NCBI RefSeq assembly: GCF_027923405.1
Contig: NZ_BQYI01000001.1
Span: 4,406,501-4,470,500, forward strand
Direction: 5' to 3'
DNA length: 64,000 nt
Source of the DNA: Paenibacillus sp. YYML68
GTDB lineage: Bacteria > Bacillota > Bacilli > Paenibacillales > NBRC-103111
Of this stretch, positions 55,426-64,000 are shown piece after piece. The notes under the pieces were generated by a model. The model saw only the letters and a list, made by a program, of their open reading frames with translations, was not told the origin of the DNA and did no database searches. Position 1 is the first letter of the stretch, and each line of letters begins with the position of its first letter. Position numbers and translations under genes: made by a program.

Positions 55426-55439
55426 TGTGAGCGGTTTCA
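55426..55439 (-). promoter_or_regulatory. cre box (CcpA site) upstream of the PL8 gene
   Basis: On the minus strand TGAAACCGCTCACA matches the cre consensus TGWAANCGNTNWCA at all 14 positions. It lies 58 bp before the PL8 start codon, upstream of the candidate promoter. CcpA-controlled response to preferred sugars is expected; whether the effect is repression or activation cannot be told from position. Confidence 0.75.
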
Positions 55440-55455
55440 AAATTGACTTTTAGTT

Positions 55456-55484
55456 AGACGCCGGTCCCTATGGGAATGGCGTCT
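55456..55484 (-). terminator. Terminator of the LplABC-like importer operon
   Basis: AGACGCC (55456-55462) pairs with GGCGTCT (55478-55484), and TCCC/GGGA pairs inside. It lies directly after the permease stop codon at 55498 and before the PL8 cre site. Confidence 0.6.
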
Positions 55485-55497
55485 GTCATAGCTCCTT

Positions 55498-56379
55498 CTA
55501 TCCCTTCAATGCCCCAACCATGACGCCTTTAACAAAATATTTTTGCACGAACGGATATACACACAAGATCGGCGCAGTTGCAACAACGATCGTCGCATAC
55601 TTAATCGTCTCCCCGATCTGGAACTGGTCCGCTGCGGACGAATTGGTTGCCATACTCTCAGTCGAGTTGGCGATTAAGATCTCCCGTAAGGTCAACTGCA
55701 GCGGATACAAGGAATGATTCTTCAAAAAGATCGAAGCGTAGAACCATCCGTTCCACTTATCCACGGCATAGTATAGAATCATTACTGCAATAACAGGCAT
55801 GGATAGAGGCAATATAATCCTTGTTAAGATCACATAATGCCCAGCCCCGTCAATTTTGGCCGACTCTTCGAGACTTATCGGAATAGACTGAAACGCCGTC
55901 CGCATGATGATCAAGTTGAATGTGTTGACCGCGAATGGGATGATAACTGCCCACAGTGAATTGATCAGTCCTACACCTTTCACAACCAGATAGAACGGAA
56001 TCAAGCCTCCGCTAAAAAACATCGTCACTACAATCAAGAGCATGAACATTGAATTCAACATGGCCTTCTGTCTTGACAACACATAAGCGCCAAGAATTGT
56101 AGCAATCATATTGACGATAACGCCAAAAAATAAAATGAACGCGGTATTTTTGTAGCCGGTCAAAATGCCCGGATTTTTAAATACGGCTTTGTACGCTTCC
56201 AGACTGAAGCCAAGCGGCTTGTAGAGCAAACCACTGTAGCTGACCAGCTGACCAGAATCGCTTATTGACGCAAACAAAACATACAACAGCGGGTAAAGGG
56301 TCACGATTGCCACCATGACAAGCAGCGTGTGTACAATAATATCGAACACCCAATCCAAAATACCGGAAGATTCTCTCAT
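55498..56379 (-). CDS. ABC importer permease (LplC/YtcP-type)
   Basis: 293 aa, six TM helices; the N-terminus contains HTLLVMVAIVTLYPLLYVLFASISDSGQL, the EAA loop is ISLEESAKIDGAGHYVILTRIILPLSMPV, and the C-terminus VQKYFVKGVMVGALKG is the typical LplC ending. It forms the importer with the LplB-type permease 13 bp upstream. No ATPase gene lies nearby. Confidence 0.92.
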   Translation of the reverse strand: MRESSGILDWVFDIIVHTLLVMVAIVTLYPLLYVLFASISDSGQLVSYSGLLYKPLGFSLEAYKAVFKNPGILTGYKNTAFILFFGVIVNMIATILGAYVLSRQKAMLNSMFMLLIVVTMFFSGGLIPFYLVVKGVGLINSLWAVIIPFAVNTFNLIIMRTAFQSIPISLEESAKIDGAGHYVILTRIILPLSMPVIAVMILYYAVDKWNGWFYASIFLKNHSLYPLQLTLREILIANSTESMATNSSAADQFQIGETIKYATIVVATAPILCVYPFVQKYFVKGVMVGALKG

Positions 56380-56392
56380 TTAATCTCCTCAC

Positions 56393-57355
56393 CTACCATA
56401 AGCTATTGTTGCTCAGTTTTTTGCTAAGTTTGTTCGCCGCAACGAGCAACATCAAATTTACAACGGAGTTGAACAAGCCGACAGCAGCGCTGTAACTCCA
56501 ACCGAAATCAAGCAAGCCTTTACGGTATACAAACGATGAAATAACATCCGCCGTTTCGTACGTACTTGAGTTGTACAACAGGATGATTTTTTCCCAACCG
56601 ACGTTAATCAAATTCCCCATTTGTAAAATAAACATGATCGAGATGGTCGGAAAAATGCCCGGAAGCGTAATATACCACATTTGCTTAAAGCGGGAAGCAC
56701 CATCAATTCGAGCCGCTTCATACTGTTCCATATCTATGCTCGAAAGCGCAGCAATGTAAATAATCGATTCCCAGCCAATTCTTTGCCATATCTCTGAAAC
56801 TACATAGATAGGGCGAAATAGATCTGGGTCTTGTAGCATGGCGAGCCCATCGTACCCGAAATACGTGAATAATTGGTTTATAACACCGCCATTGTTCGTA
56901 AATTGCACGATCATCCCGCAAATGACGATGAGCGAAATAAAATGAGGCATATAAGAAAAGGTCTGCACGAAGCGCTTAAATACTTGATTTCGGACTTCAT
57001 TGATAAAAAGAGCAAACAAGATAGGTGCAGGAAATCCAAAAATGAGCATGTAGAAACTAATGATGAGCGTGTTTTTCAAAATTCTCCAAAAATAGTAGGA
57101 ACCGAAAAACTCCTTAAAATTCGCAAGGCCGACCCATTCACTGCCGGAAACGCCCTTCACCGGAGAGTACTCCTTGAAAGCAATCAAAGCACCGTACATC
57201 GGAGCGTAATGAAATACAGCATAGTAAGCGATAATTGGAAGCATCATCAGGTACAAATATTTGTTCAACGCAATATCTTTAAGCAATTGTCTCCAGTACG
57301 CGGGGGCGTCCTTTTGAACTTTCGCTGCAGATTTCATTGAGAGCGTCTTGGCCAT
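56393..57355 (-). CDS. ABC importer permease (LplB-type)
   Basis: 320 aa with six TM helices. The sequence YLYLMMLPIIAYYAVFHYAPMYGALIAFKEYSPVKGVSGSEWVGLANFKEFF is characteristic of LplB/YtcP-partner permeases, and the EAA loop is EQYEAARIDGASRFKQMWYITLPGIFPTI. It follows the binding-protein gene by 70 bp and precedes the second permease by 13 bp. Confidence 0.92.
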   Translation of the reverse strand: MAKTLSMKSAAKVQKDAPAYWRQLLKDIALNKYLYLMMLPIIAYYAVFHYAPMYGALIAFKEYSPVKGVSGSEWVGLANFKEFFGSYYFWRILKNTLIISFYMLIFGFPAPILFALFINEVRNQVFKRFVQTFSYMPHFISLIVICGMIVQFTNNGGVINQLFTYFGYDGLAMLQDPDLFRPIYVVSEIWQRIGWESIIYIAALSSIDMEQYEAARIDGASRFKQMWYITLPGIFPTISIMFILQMGNLINVGWEKIILLYNSSTYETADVISSFVYRKGLLDFGWSYSAAVGLFNSVVNLMLLVAANKLSKKLSNNSLW

Positions 57356-57425
57356 ATATCCCCCTCCTTCTACGATTATGACAGGGAGAGCTTTAGCTCT
57401 CCCCGAGCTTTTATGTCAGTAACTT

Positions 57426-59048
57426 TTATCGTTTGTTATAGCGTTCAAGCGCAGCCTTCTGAATTTCAATGGCTCGGTCAATTTTGAGCGATTTCATTTT
57501 GGACACGTACTGATCGAAACTGTCCACTGAATCGGTGCCGAGAATGAATTTAAGAATCATTTCATCAACCAGCGTATCTACATCAGCCATGATTTTGGCA
57601 TATTCGCTGCTTTCTTCAGGAGTCGGTGTGATCGGCAGCAGCTTATGCTTTGCAACGTCCGTCTTCTGCCAAGCCTTAATGGCATCACGCTGAGTTTGCA
57701 GTGCATAATATTGTTCGACATAGCGCTTATCCTGTACGAACGGACCTTGAGTATTGCCGCGGATATACAAGGACATCGCTTGAGAAGGAGACAATTTATC
57801 AGGATTTTTCATCAACAAATCGGTGTAGCGAGGACTACCGTTTTCCATCTTGTAGCTGACGCCTTCCGTGCCAAAGTTGAAGAACATCCTTCCCTCTTCG
57901 CTATATCCGTAATCAAGCATTTTCACGGCGAGTTCGGCGTTTTTCGAAGTTGCCGATATCGCAACGGCACCGATCGGCGAGTATGCAAAGTCTTTTTGCC
58001 CGAATTGCGGCATGTCTCCTTTCTTCAGTACCGGATAAGGAGTCCCAATAAGAACGGCTTTCGGATCTTTCGCTTCTATGATTGGCTGCCAGCGACCGAT
58101 ACCTCCGCCTGCGTTACCCACGGTAGCGCCGGTAGCGCCATTGGCAAAGCTTGTATCCAGCGCTTTCGTATCCGCCGTAGCCACGTTTCGATCGATTAGA
58201 CCTTCCGAATACCATTTGCGCATCGTCGCGAGGAAGTCTTTAAAGCCTGGTTCCATCGGACCGTACTTCACTTGACCGTTATCCATATAGAAGTCTTTGG
58301 TAACGCCCCAAGCACCGACGAAGTCGCCGTTCACCATATCGAATAGCGGACGCGGTTTGCTGACAAAGGTGATCGGAGCTGCTGCGCCTTTTTTATCCTT
58401 GAACGCCTTAAGCGTGATATACCAATCATCGATCGTCTCCGGAACTGGTAAGTTCAAATCATCGAGCCAGTCTTTACGGATGATCGGTCCGTGATACACG
58501 CTCAAAGAGTCATCACCCCGGATGAACGGGAATGCATAGTAGCTACCGCTGTCGGTCTTGAGCATTTTGTCTACATCTGGGTGATCCTCCAAGTACTTTT
58601 TCAAGTTCGGCGCGAGCTTATCGATCATGTCGTTGAGCTTCAAGATGTATCCGTCCTTGATCGCCTTCTCCGGACCGCCAGGGAACTTTGACCAATCTGT
58701 TTCTATCATATCCGGCAGATCCCCGGAGGCAATCAGAACGTTGAGCTGCTCCTTGGTCTGGCCATTCGGCACCGTGATGAAATCGAGCGGAACCCCAGTT
58801 TTCTTCTGCCATTCTTGATAGAATGGAACATCTTGTAGATCCGCTTTTTGTCCGACAAGGTTGCGGGTAAGTTCGGACCAATACGTGAGCTTTTTATCTG
58901 TCTTTATTGGGTACTGAGCAGGCCCGCTGCCCGAATCCTCCACTGGCGAAGCTATGGGTGTCACTTGGTTCGATGAACACGCTGCCAGCATACTGCTGCT
59001 TATCATAAGGGCAACAACACTTGAACTAACTATTTTTCTTCTTCTCAT
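57426..59048 (-). CDS. ABC solute-binding lipoprotein (LplA-type)
   Basis: 540 aa from the ATG at 59048, chosen because AGGAGG lies 8 nt upstream; 21 earlier in-frame residues are excluded. A lipoprotein signal ends MLAAC. The long CUT1-type binding protein of the LplA/YtcQ kind shows DFITVPNGQTKEQLNVLIASGDLPDMIETDWSKFPGG and YSEEGRMFFNFGTEGVSYKMENGSPRYTD. It likely binds the oligosaccharides produced by the lyases. The 5' region carries the 68-bp element also found before the GH88 gene. Confidence 0.92.
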   Translation of the reverse strand: MRRRKIVSSSVVALMISSSMLAACSSNQVTPIASPVEDSGSGPAQYPIKTDKKLTYWSELTRNLVGQKADLQDVPFYQEWQKKTGVPLDFITVPNGQTKEQLNVLIASGDLPDMIETDWSKFPGGPEKAIKDGYILKLNDMIDKLAPNLKKYLEDHPDVDKMLKTDSGSYYAFPFIRGDDSLSVYHGPIIRKDWLDDLNLPVPETIDDWYITLKAFKDKKGAAAPITFVSKPRPLFDMVNGDFVGAWGVTKDFYMDNGQVKYGPMEPGFKDFLATMRKWYSEGLIDRNVATADTKALDTSFANGATGATVGNAGGGIGRWQPIIEAKDPKAVLIGTPYPVLKKGDMPQFGQKDFAYSPIGAVAISATSKNAELAVKMLDYGYSEEGRMFFNFGTEGVSYKMENGSPRYTDLLMKNPDKLSPSQAMSLYIRGNTQGPFVQDKRYVEQYYALQTQRDAIKAWQKTDVAKHKLLPITPTPEESSEYAKIMADVDTLVDEMILKFILGTDSVDSFDQYVSKMKSLKIDRAIEIQKAALERYNKR

Positions 59049-59111
59049 CTTCGAGACCTCCTTGATGTATCGGTTTTGTCCGGTAGTTAGCGAGATCGCT
59101 TCCGAACTCAT

Positions 59112-59179
59112 GTCTGTATCCTAACGCAACGGCTTTGATTACAGCAATCGATTAAATGTCCATTCGCATCGACTATACT
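59112..59179 (-). promoter_or_regulatory. Duplicated 68-bp element, copy A, before the LplA-type gene
   Basis: The block beginning GTCTGTATCCTAACGC and ending CGACTATACT (plus strand) is about 85% identical to the block at 61600-61667. It overlaps the last codons of the sulfatase gene and lies 64 bp before the binding-protein start. On the minus strand it starts with a TATAGT hexamer that could serve as a -10. Probable role: promoter plus regulator site. Confidence 0.65.
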
Positions 59180-60441
59180 TCAAACCTACCATCCGCATTC
59201 CGATTTATCCGCGTGGTGTTGGCTACTGGCTGCACACATTGGTCGAAGGCTTTCATCATTGCGATAAGACTTTGAACGACTTCCGGATTGCGATCGGCGA
59301 GATTGTAGCATTCACCTGGATCGATATCCATATCGAACAATTGAGGCATTTCCTTGATACTACGGTCTTTCCCAATGCCACTGGCTACGTGCAGCTTCCA
59401 CTTACCAGACCGAACCGCATTCAAGCTATCATTCACATAAAAATATAGCGCTTCATGCGGAGATGTTCCTTCACCAAGCAACAAAGGAAGTATCGGCTTC
59501 CCGTCAACTCTTTCCTCATCAACTGTACCGCCGGCTAATTCGACAAACGTAGGCAAAAGATCCATCAAGCTCGCCACTTCCTCACATACCGTGCCTTCTG
59601 GAATTACGGATTTCCATTGAGCGACAAAAGGCATCCGGACCCCGCCTTCATAAACTTCAAATTTACGGCCGCGTAAGCCGGCACAGCTACCTTCATACCA
59701 AGGTCCGTTATCACTGGATACGATGAAAATTGTATTTTCCTCAAGACCATTCGCACGCAGCGCATTGAGGATCTCGCCCAGGTAGAAATCGATACATTCG
59801 AGCGTATCTCCATATGTCCCCCCCGCTGATTTCCCGCGAAACGCCTCAGGTACGTGTAACGGAATATGCGGCATCGTATGAGCCAAATAGCAGAAGAACG
59901 GCTGATCCTTGTTCGCCTCAATAAACTGAATCGCTTCCCTCGTATATTTTTCAGTCACAGTCGATTGATCGACCTCTTCCTCTTCCACTTCTTCATTCCG
60001 ATACATGTACAAAGGCAACATATCATTGCTATATAAAAGTCCGTAAAATTCATCAAAGCCGTGTCGAGTTGGATAATGCTCCGGCTGACTGCCTAAATGC
60101 CATTTACCGATACATTTGCTGACATACCCCGAATCCTTTAAATAACCGGCGATCGTCTTATCCTCGCTGGAAATTCCACATGTATCCTCCGGCCACAATA
60201 CTCTTGGAATGCCAGCTTTTTGCGGATACCGACCAGTAAGAAGCCCGCATCTAGAGGGACTACACGTTGGAGCAGCAGCATACATCTGGGTGAACCTGAC
60301 ACCGCTCGAAGCAATCCCATCCATGACTGGCGTACGTATGATAGTATTACCATAGCAGCCTATATCGCCATATCCCATATCATCCATATAAACAAGTACA
60401 ATATTCGGCTTGCTCCCAATACGCTTGCCTTGAGTCGTCAT
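59173..60441 (-). CDS. Sulfatase (formylglycine-dependent)
   Basis: 422 aa, no signal peptide, so cytoplasmic. Metal-binding Asp20-Asp21 (VYMDDMGYGD), the maturation signature Cys60-Ser-Pro-Ser-Arg64 (CSPSR) and LLTGRYPQKAG identify an alkaline-phosphatase-fold sulfatase, with SSDNGPW as a further active-site part. Cys60 must be converted to formylglycine; no maturation enzyme gene lies in the window. It would remove sulfate from imported unsaturated oligosaccharides before or after GH88 acts. It follows GH88 by 13 bp, in one operon. Confidence 0.93.
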   Translation of the reverse strand: MTTQGKRIGSKPNIVLVYMDDMGYGDIGCYGNTIIRTPVMDGIASSGVRFTQMYAAAPTCSPSRCGLLTGRYPQKAGIPRVLWPEDTCGISSEDKTIAGYLKDSGYVSKCIGKWHLGSQPEHYPTRHGFDEFYGLLYSNDMLPLYMYRNEEVEEEEVDQSTVTEKYTREAIQFIEANKDQPFFCYLAHTMPHIPLHVPEAFRGKSAGGTYGDTLECIDFYLGEILNALRANGLEENTIFIVSSDNGPWYEGSCAGLRGRKFEVYEGGVRMPFVAQWKSVIPEGTVCEEVASLMDLLPTFVELAGGTVDEERVDGKPILPLLLGEGTSPHEALYFYVNDSLNAVRSGKWKLHVASGIGKDRSIKEMPQLFDMDIDPGECYNLADRNPEVVQSLIAMMKAFDQCVQPVANTTRINRNADGRFEV

Positions 60442-60454
60442 CTACATCTTCTCC

Positions 60455-61570
60455 TTACCAGAAAGTATCTCGTACGCCGCGAAGTTTACAAATCGCCTCA
60501 ACGAAGAAGAAATCTCCGTAAATCATCGGAACATTGATATGAATATTTCTAGGATAATTGGCCGTTCCCATTCTAAGAATCGCTTCCTCGTTCGGATCAT
60601 CCAAAGCCGTGTACCGTTCATTCAGCCTGTGAAGCAGCTTCTCTGCTGCGCTCCGATATAGAGCAGCCTCGCACTCCGATACGAGTAGACTCAGCTCCAG
60701 CATTCCGCTAGCCGCACAAGCCGTTGCGCTGGAATCCATGCCCATCCCTTCTTGCCAAGGAGCCCGGAAATCATATGGAGGCAGACCATCCTCGGGTACA
60801 TTCGCAAGAAAGAAGTGCGCCGCACGCTTGGCAGCGTCTACGTATCGAACATCCCCCGTGTAGCGAGCGCTGAGCGCCATGCCGTATATCGTCCAAGCCG
60901 TACCGCGAGACCATGCGGAATCCGGCGAATAGCCTTGCCCGCCAAGCGCCTCTCGTCTCTCACCCGTTTCGGGATCGAAGCACACAATATGATGCGAAGA
61001 CCCATCCGGACGCAGAAATTCACGTAGTGTTGTATTCGCGTGCATAGCGGCAACATGGCGGAAGCGTGGATCGCCCGATTCTTGGCTAGCCCAATATAAT
61101 AACGGCAAATTCATCATGCAATCGATAATCGCCCAGCCCACCCGTTCCGGATGGTTCCAAGCTCGAATGAATTGGCCCATAGCGTTATACCGCCCTACCA
61201 GATGGCTGGCCGCTGTCATAGCTCTCCGCTTAGAAAGCTCGCTCCCCAGCAGCTTGTACTGCGCTACAGAAGACAAGCTCCACATAAACCCTACGTCATG
61301 ATGCAACGGGTAATAGTCGGACAGAACGCAGTCCATTCCGGCTTCCGCTTGAGCGGCAGCTTCTTTCAGCCCCTCCTCATTAGTCTCGCGATAAACGAGC
61401 CACAATAAGCCAGGCCAGAACCCATTCGTCCACCAGTCCGCTTCCTCGCGGTTGTATTTGCCCTCACAAGAGATGTAGGGGAACTCCGACCCGATCGACT
61501 TACACATTACTTCAACCTTGTTGATAATTTTAGTCCATACTTCGTCTGTCCATCCAGCTGCATTAGACAT
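60455..61570 (-). CDS. Unsaturated glucuronyl hydrolase (GH88)
   Basis: 371 aa from the ATG at 61570, chosen because AAGGAG lies 9 nt upstream; 27 earlier in-frame residues are dropped. (alpha/alpha)6 barrel. The two catalytic Asp of the family fall at Asp92 (LHHDVGFMW) and Asp150 (GWAIIDCMMNLPLLYWA), matching positions 88 and 149 of the characterised Bacillus enzyme. It hydrates the 4,5-double bond of lyase products and releases the unsaturated uronic acid. There is no signal peptide. It is the first gene of the GH88-sulfatase operon, with the 68-bp element upstream. Confidence 0.93.
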   Translation of the reverse strand: MSNAAGWTDEVWTKIINKVEVMCKSIGSEFPYISCEGKYNREEADWWTNGFWPGLLWLVYRETNEEGLKEAAAQAEAGMDCVLSDYYPLHHDVGFMWSLSSVAQYKLLGSELSKRRAMTAASHLVGRYNAMGQFIRAWNHPERVGWAIIDCMMNLPLLYWASQESGDPRFRHVAAMHANTTLREFLRPDGSSHHIVCFDPETGERREALGGQGYSPDSAWSRGTAWTIYGMALSARYTGDVRYVDAAKRAAHFFLANVPEDGLPPYDFRAPWQEGMGMDSSATACAASGMLELSLLVSECEAALYRSAAEKLLHRLNERYTALDDPNEEAILRMGTANYPRNIHINVPMIYGDFFFVEAICKLRGVRDTFW

Positions 61571-61599
61571 TATCATCGTCTCCTTAACCATCGTCTCAC

Positions 61600-61667
61600 G
61601 TCTGTATCCTAACGCAGCGGCTTGACTTCCAGCAATCGATAAAACATCCACTCGTATCGACTATAAT
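61600..61667 (-). promoter_or_regulatory. Duplicated 68-bp element, copy B, before the GH88 gene
   Basis: Begins GTCTGTATCCTAACGC and ends CGACTATAAT on the plus strand; about 85% identical without gaps to 59112-59179. It lies 30 bp before the GH88 start codon and just downstream of the AraC-type regulator gene, whose product is the natural candidate to bind it. On the minus strand it opens with a TATAGT hexamer. Confidence 0.65.
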
Positions 61668-61722
61668 GTTTAGTGCTATCAACAAAATTTATATCGATCA
61701 ACAATTTGTCCAAAATAAAAAA

Positions 61723-61757
61723 CCGTTTCGTATTATCATGCTTGAAATACGAAACGG
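61723..61757 (-). terminator. Terminator of the AraC-type regulator gene
   Basis: CCGTTTCGTATT (61723-61734) and AATACGAAACGG (61746-61757) form a perfect 12-bp stem. On the minus strand it is followed by six T residues. Confidence 0.9.
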
Positions 61758-61763
61758 CTGCAT

Positions 61764-64000
61764 TTATTTCTCCTCTTGAAGGTCCTTGAATTTCCCTGGC
61801 GTAATCCCTTCATATTTCTTAAACGTTCGGATAAACACGTTTACATCATTGAATCCGACACATCCGGTTACTTCGCTTACTTGCAAGCTACGTTCCCCGA
61901 TCAGCTGCTTCGCTTTCTCCACACGACGTTTATTGATGTAATCCAACAAGCCTTCACCGGTTTGATCCTTGAACATTTTGGACAAGTATGTCGGCTTCAT
62001 TCCAAAATGCTGACCTAGCATGGAGATATTCAAGTTTGAATCCGTATAATTGTCATGGATGAAATCTATGACTTGGGCGACCAAATGATTAACCTCTTGA
62101 TCCCTCGACGCTTGAAGGTTTTGCTGCCGCCGCAAAGATGTATACTCGCACACCGTCTTGACGAATTCCGTCATCTTTTCCTGCATGTCTTCAATCGTTC
62201 GGCATGCGGTAAGCTGCTCGATCCGCTTGGGATTCTGGACAAGAAAGCTGTCCTGCACACTGCCAATTTCACTAACCGCCTTGATGATCGTACTGACCAA
62301 ATTCAGCATGAGACATCTTGCATACGCGACGGAAACGGATGCACCGTTGAAGTTATCCGCAATAATGCTGTCCAGCAAATTTTTCGATTTTTCGTAGTCG
62401 CCAATTTTTAAGCTATTGATTAACTGTTGCTCTACTTGGAGAGGGTATGAATAACTGACTTCATTCTTTTCGCTAGTCAACTCGGCAATTTCGTCATAGC
62501 TCAAAACATCTTTACTGCCCATCACTAGCTTATACTCCATCGCATCAAGCGCCTGCTGATACGCTTGCGAGATTCCGGCGGTGGTTCGATGAAGACCACT
62601 GATGGAAACCGTCAGCCGGACGCGATAGTGCGACGTCAAGAATCGTTGCGCTTCCTCGGCTATACGGCGCAGCTCTCCCAAGCGCGACTCCTTATTGAAT
62701 GCCCTGAAATTGATTAGACAGGCAAGCGCTTCATCGATTTCGGCAACGTAACCAACATGTTGCTGGTTAGCAAGCTCCTCGATCACATTCGTTATAATAA
62801 ACTGCAGTAATTTGCGTTTGTACGAATCATCTGTTCCGCTGATCGCCTCATAGAATGGTTCAGTAGACTCCAAATAGACGAGGATGACTGCAAAATCGTC
62901 AGAATGAAAATTCATATGAAACGTTGCAAGCGATTCGTCTATCGGAATTTGACTATCAATCCGCCCTTTCAATAACCGCCCGATGAAGTTCGAACGGAGA
63001 ATATGGCGCTGCTGCTCCATTTGGATGACAATACTATCCATTTTGTGCAACGTATCGTCCACGGCCTGTTGTATGAATTGAAATTCGTTGCTGTCTTTTC
63101 CAATGCCATGCTCTCCTGTGACCGAAAAAGCTTGTACGAGCCGACGAACCGGGGTGTAATTTCGACGCAGGAAGAAGACGGCGAGCAGGAGACCTGCCAG
63201 CAAGCTGATGATGGTACTTGTAATCGTGAGCGTTCGAATAAGCTCTGCTTTTTGCCAATATAAGCTTGTAGGAATGAAGGAAACATAGGTAAGTCCGGAT
63301 TTAGCCGACTTTTGATACAGAATTTCATAGCTCTCCTGACCAATCGTATAGTAAGACATACCGGATGTTCCTTGGATAAAATCCTTAGGCAACTGATCCA
63401 TCAACGAGTCCTCGGCATTCGATACAAGCACATGATTTTGATCGTTCAAAATAATGACGTGACCATTATTAAATAGCTCGACATTCTCAATGACGCCTAG
63501 TATGCGCGACTGATCGATCATGGTTACACTGGTAGCCGGAGGCGGACCGTTATCGTTAAGTATGGAATTATACGAGTTGATGTAGGCAACCGTTTTCTGG
63601 AGCTTGTTGTTCCGGTCTATACGCACCATTGGCACGAAGCCTTTGAATTGGGGTTGACTCATAAGTTCGATCCACTGTTGATAAGTATAGGCGTTGCTGG
63701 TTCCATGAATCAGCTGGAACCCGTCTAGTCCGTAACGGATCGTTTCCGGATACAGGACGGTATTGTCTTTTTGCAAATAAATGTATGACATGTCCACGAC
63801 CGAGTAGGCACTTTGATATTGCTTCAAATCTTTTGTGATTTGATAAGAATCGTAGTAATATTCTTCGGGTATGGAAGCGGTGTATTTGTTGGAAAAAAGC
63901 AACTCCCCCACTTTGACGTTCCAAATAAGCTCATAGGTCAGCCGTTTCATCGAATCAAAGTAATTATCCATCGTTTCGCGGACTTGACTGAGCAAGGCGT
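61764..64000 (-). CDS. Membrane-bound AraC-family regulator (5' end beyond window)
   Basis: At least 745 aa; the frame is still open at the window edge, so the true start and first TM helix are missing. An outer sensor region (MSYIYLQKDNTVLYPE, VTMIDQSRILGVIENVELFNNGHVIILNDQ) is followed by a TM helix (LTITSTIISLLAGLLLAVFFLRR), a cytoplasmic region with a GGDEF-like degenerate fold, and a C-terminal AraC DNA-binding domain (NISMLGQHFGMKPTYLSKMFKDQTGEGLLDYINKRRVEKAKQL and a second helix-turn-helix). One-component membrane regulators of this kind sense sugars outside. It probably controls the GH88-sulfatase and LplABC operons via the 68-bp elements. Confidence 0.88.
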   Translation of the reverse strand, partial: ALLSQVRETMDNYFDSMKRLTYELIWNVKVGELLFSNKYTASIPEEYYYDSYQITKDLKQYQSAYSVVDMSYIYLQKDNTVLYPETIRYGLDGFQLIHGTSNAYTYQQWIELMSQPQFKGFVPMVRIDRNNKLQKTVAYINSYNSILNDNGPPPATSVTMIDQSRILGVIENVELFNNGHVIILNDQNHVLVSNAEDSLMDQLPKDFIQGTSGMSYYTIGQESYEILYQKSAKSGLTYVSFIPTSLYWQKAELIRTLTITSTIISLLAGLLLAVFFLRRNYTPVRRLVQAFSVTGEHGIGKDSNEFQFIQQAVDDTLHKMDSIVIQMEQQRHILRSNFIGRLLKGRIDSQIPIDESLATFHMNFHSDDFAVILVYLESTEPFYEAISGTDDSYKRKLLQFIITNVIEELANQQHVGYVAEIDEALACLINFRAFNKESRLGELRRIAEEAQRFLTSHYRVRLTVSISGLHRTTAGISQAYQQALDAMEYKLVMGSKDVLSYDEIAELTSEKNEVSYSYPLQVEQQLINSLKIGDYEKSKNLLDSIIADNFNGASVSVAYARCLMLNLVSTIIKAVSEIGSVQDSFLVQNPKRIEQLTACRTIEDMQEKMTEFVKTVCEYTSLRRQQNLQASRDQEVNHLVAQVIDFIHDNYTDSNLNISMLGQHFGMKPTYLSKMFKDQTGEGLLDYINKRRVEKAKQLIGERSLQVSEVTGCVGFNDVNVFIRTFKKYEGITPGKFKDLQEEK

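Overview
The window looks like a chromosomal segment of a Paenibacillus-type Firmicute. The evidence is strong Shine-Dalgarno sites (AGGAGG class), frequent GTG/TTG starts, a SigI/RsgI pair, YesMN-type two-component regulation, a CcpA cre box, and ABC sugar importers of the LplABC/MalEFG type without their own ATPase. No rRNA, tRNA, IS element or prophage gene was recognised.

Layout. 1-430: the end of a tandem array with a 62-63 bp period. 0.67-11.4 kb: housekeeping and signalling genes, namely a GGDEF protein and an HD-GYP protein (c-di-GMP), an SDR, a PfkB sugar kinase, a GyrI-like protein, a PepSY-TM protein, a chemoreceptor and an orphan TRAP solute-binding lipoprotein. 11.5-23.8 kb: a complete type I-C CRISPR-Cas locus on the minus strand (cas3, cas5c, cas8c, cas7, cas4, cas1, cas2, leader) with a 60-repeat array. 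24-35.3 kb: an ATP-grasp/esterase pair, a molybdopterin oxidoreductase, leucyl aminopeptidase, a second array of exactly 63 bp period, an aldo/keto reductase, an ABM monooxygenase pair and rsgI-sigI. 35.4-41.5 kb: an alpha-glucan cluster with DUF4912, a GH57-GT4 fusion, a KTSC protein and a GH15 enzyme. 41.7-64 kb: a minus-strand polysaccharide-utilisation locus with heparinase II/III-like lyase, a giant PL8 lyase, sulfatase, GH88 unsaturated glucuronyl hydrolase, two ABC importers, a YesMN pair and an AraC-type membrane regulator cut by the window edge. The enzyme set points to glycosaminoglycan-like sulfated uronic-acid polymers.

Most exciting observation. Between cas3 and cas5c, on the strand opposite the cas genes, lies a stand-alone shortened CRISPR repeat (21296-21319). 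It keeps the repeat hairpin and the exact 11-nt type I-C 5' handle, and follows an extended -10 promoter. The 'spacer' after it matches the cas5-8-7-4-1-2 promoter just downstream of a TTC PAM. Fourteen of the first 16 positions match, and the two mismatches fall exactly at positions 6 and 12, which Cascade does not read. The match covers the TATAAT -10 box. This is the architecture expected of a CreR-like, crRNA-mimicking RNA that directs Cascade to repress its own operon. Further observations are an internal Shine-Dalgarno/GTG start in cas8c for Cas11c, a perfect palindrome over the cas3 -35 box, an accessory module inserted into the PL8 catalytic region, and a 68-bp element duplicated upstream of two operons of the polysaccharide locus.
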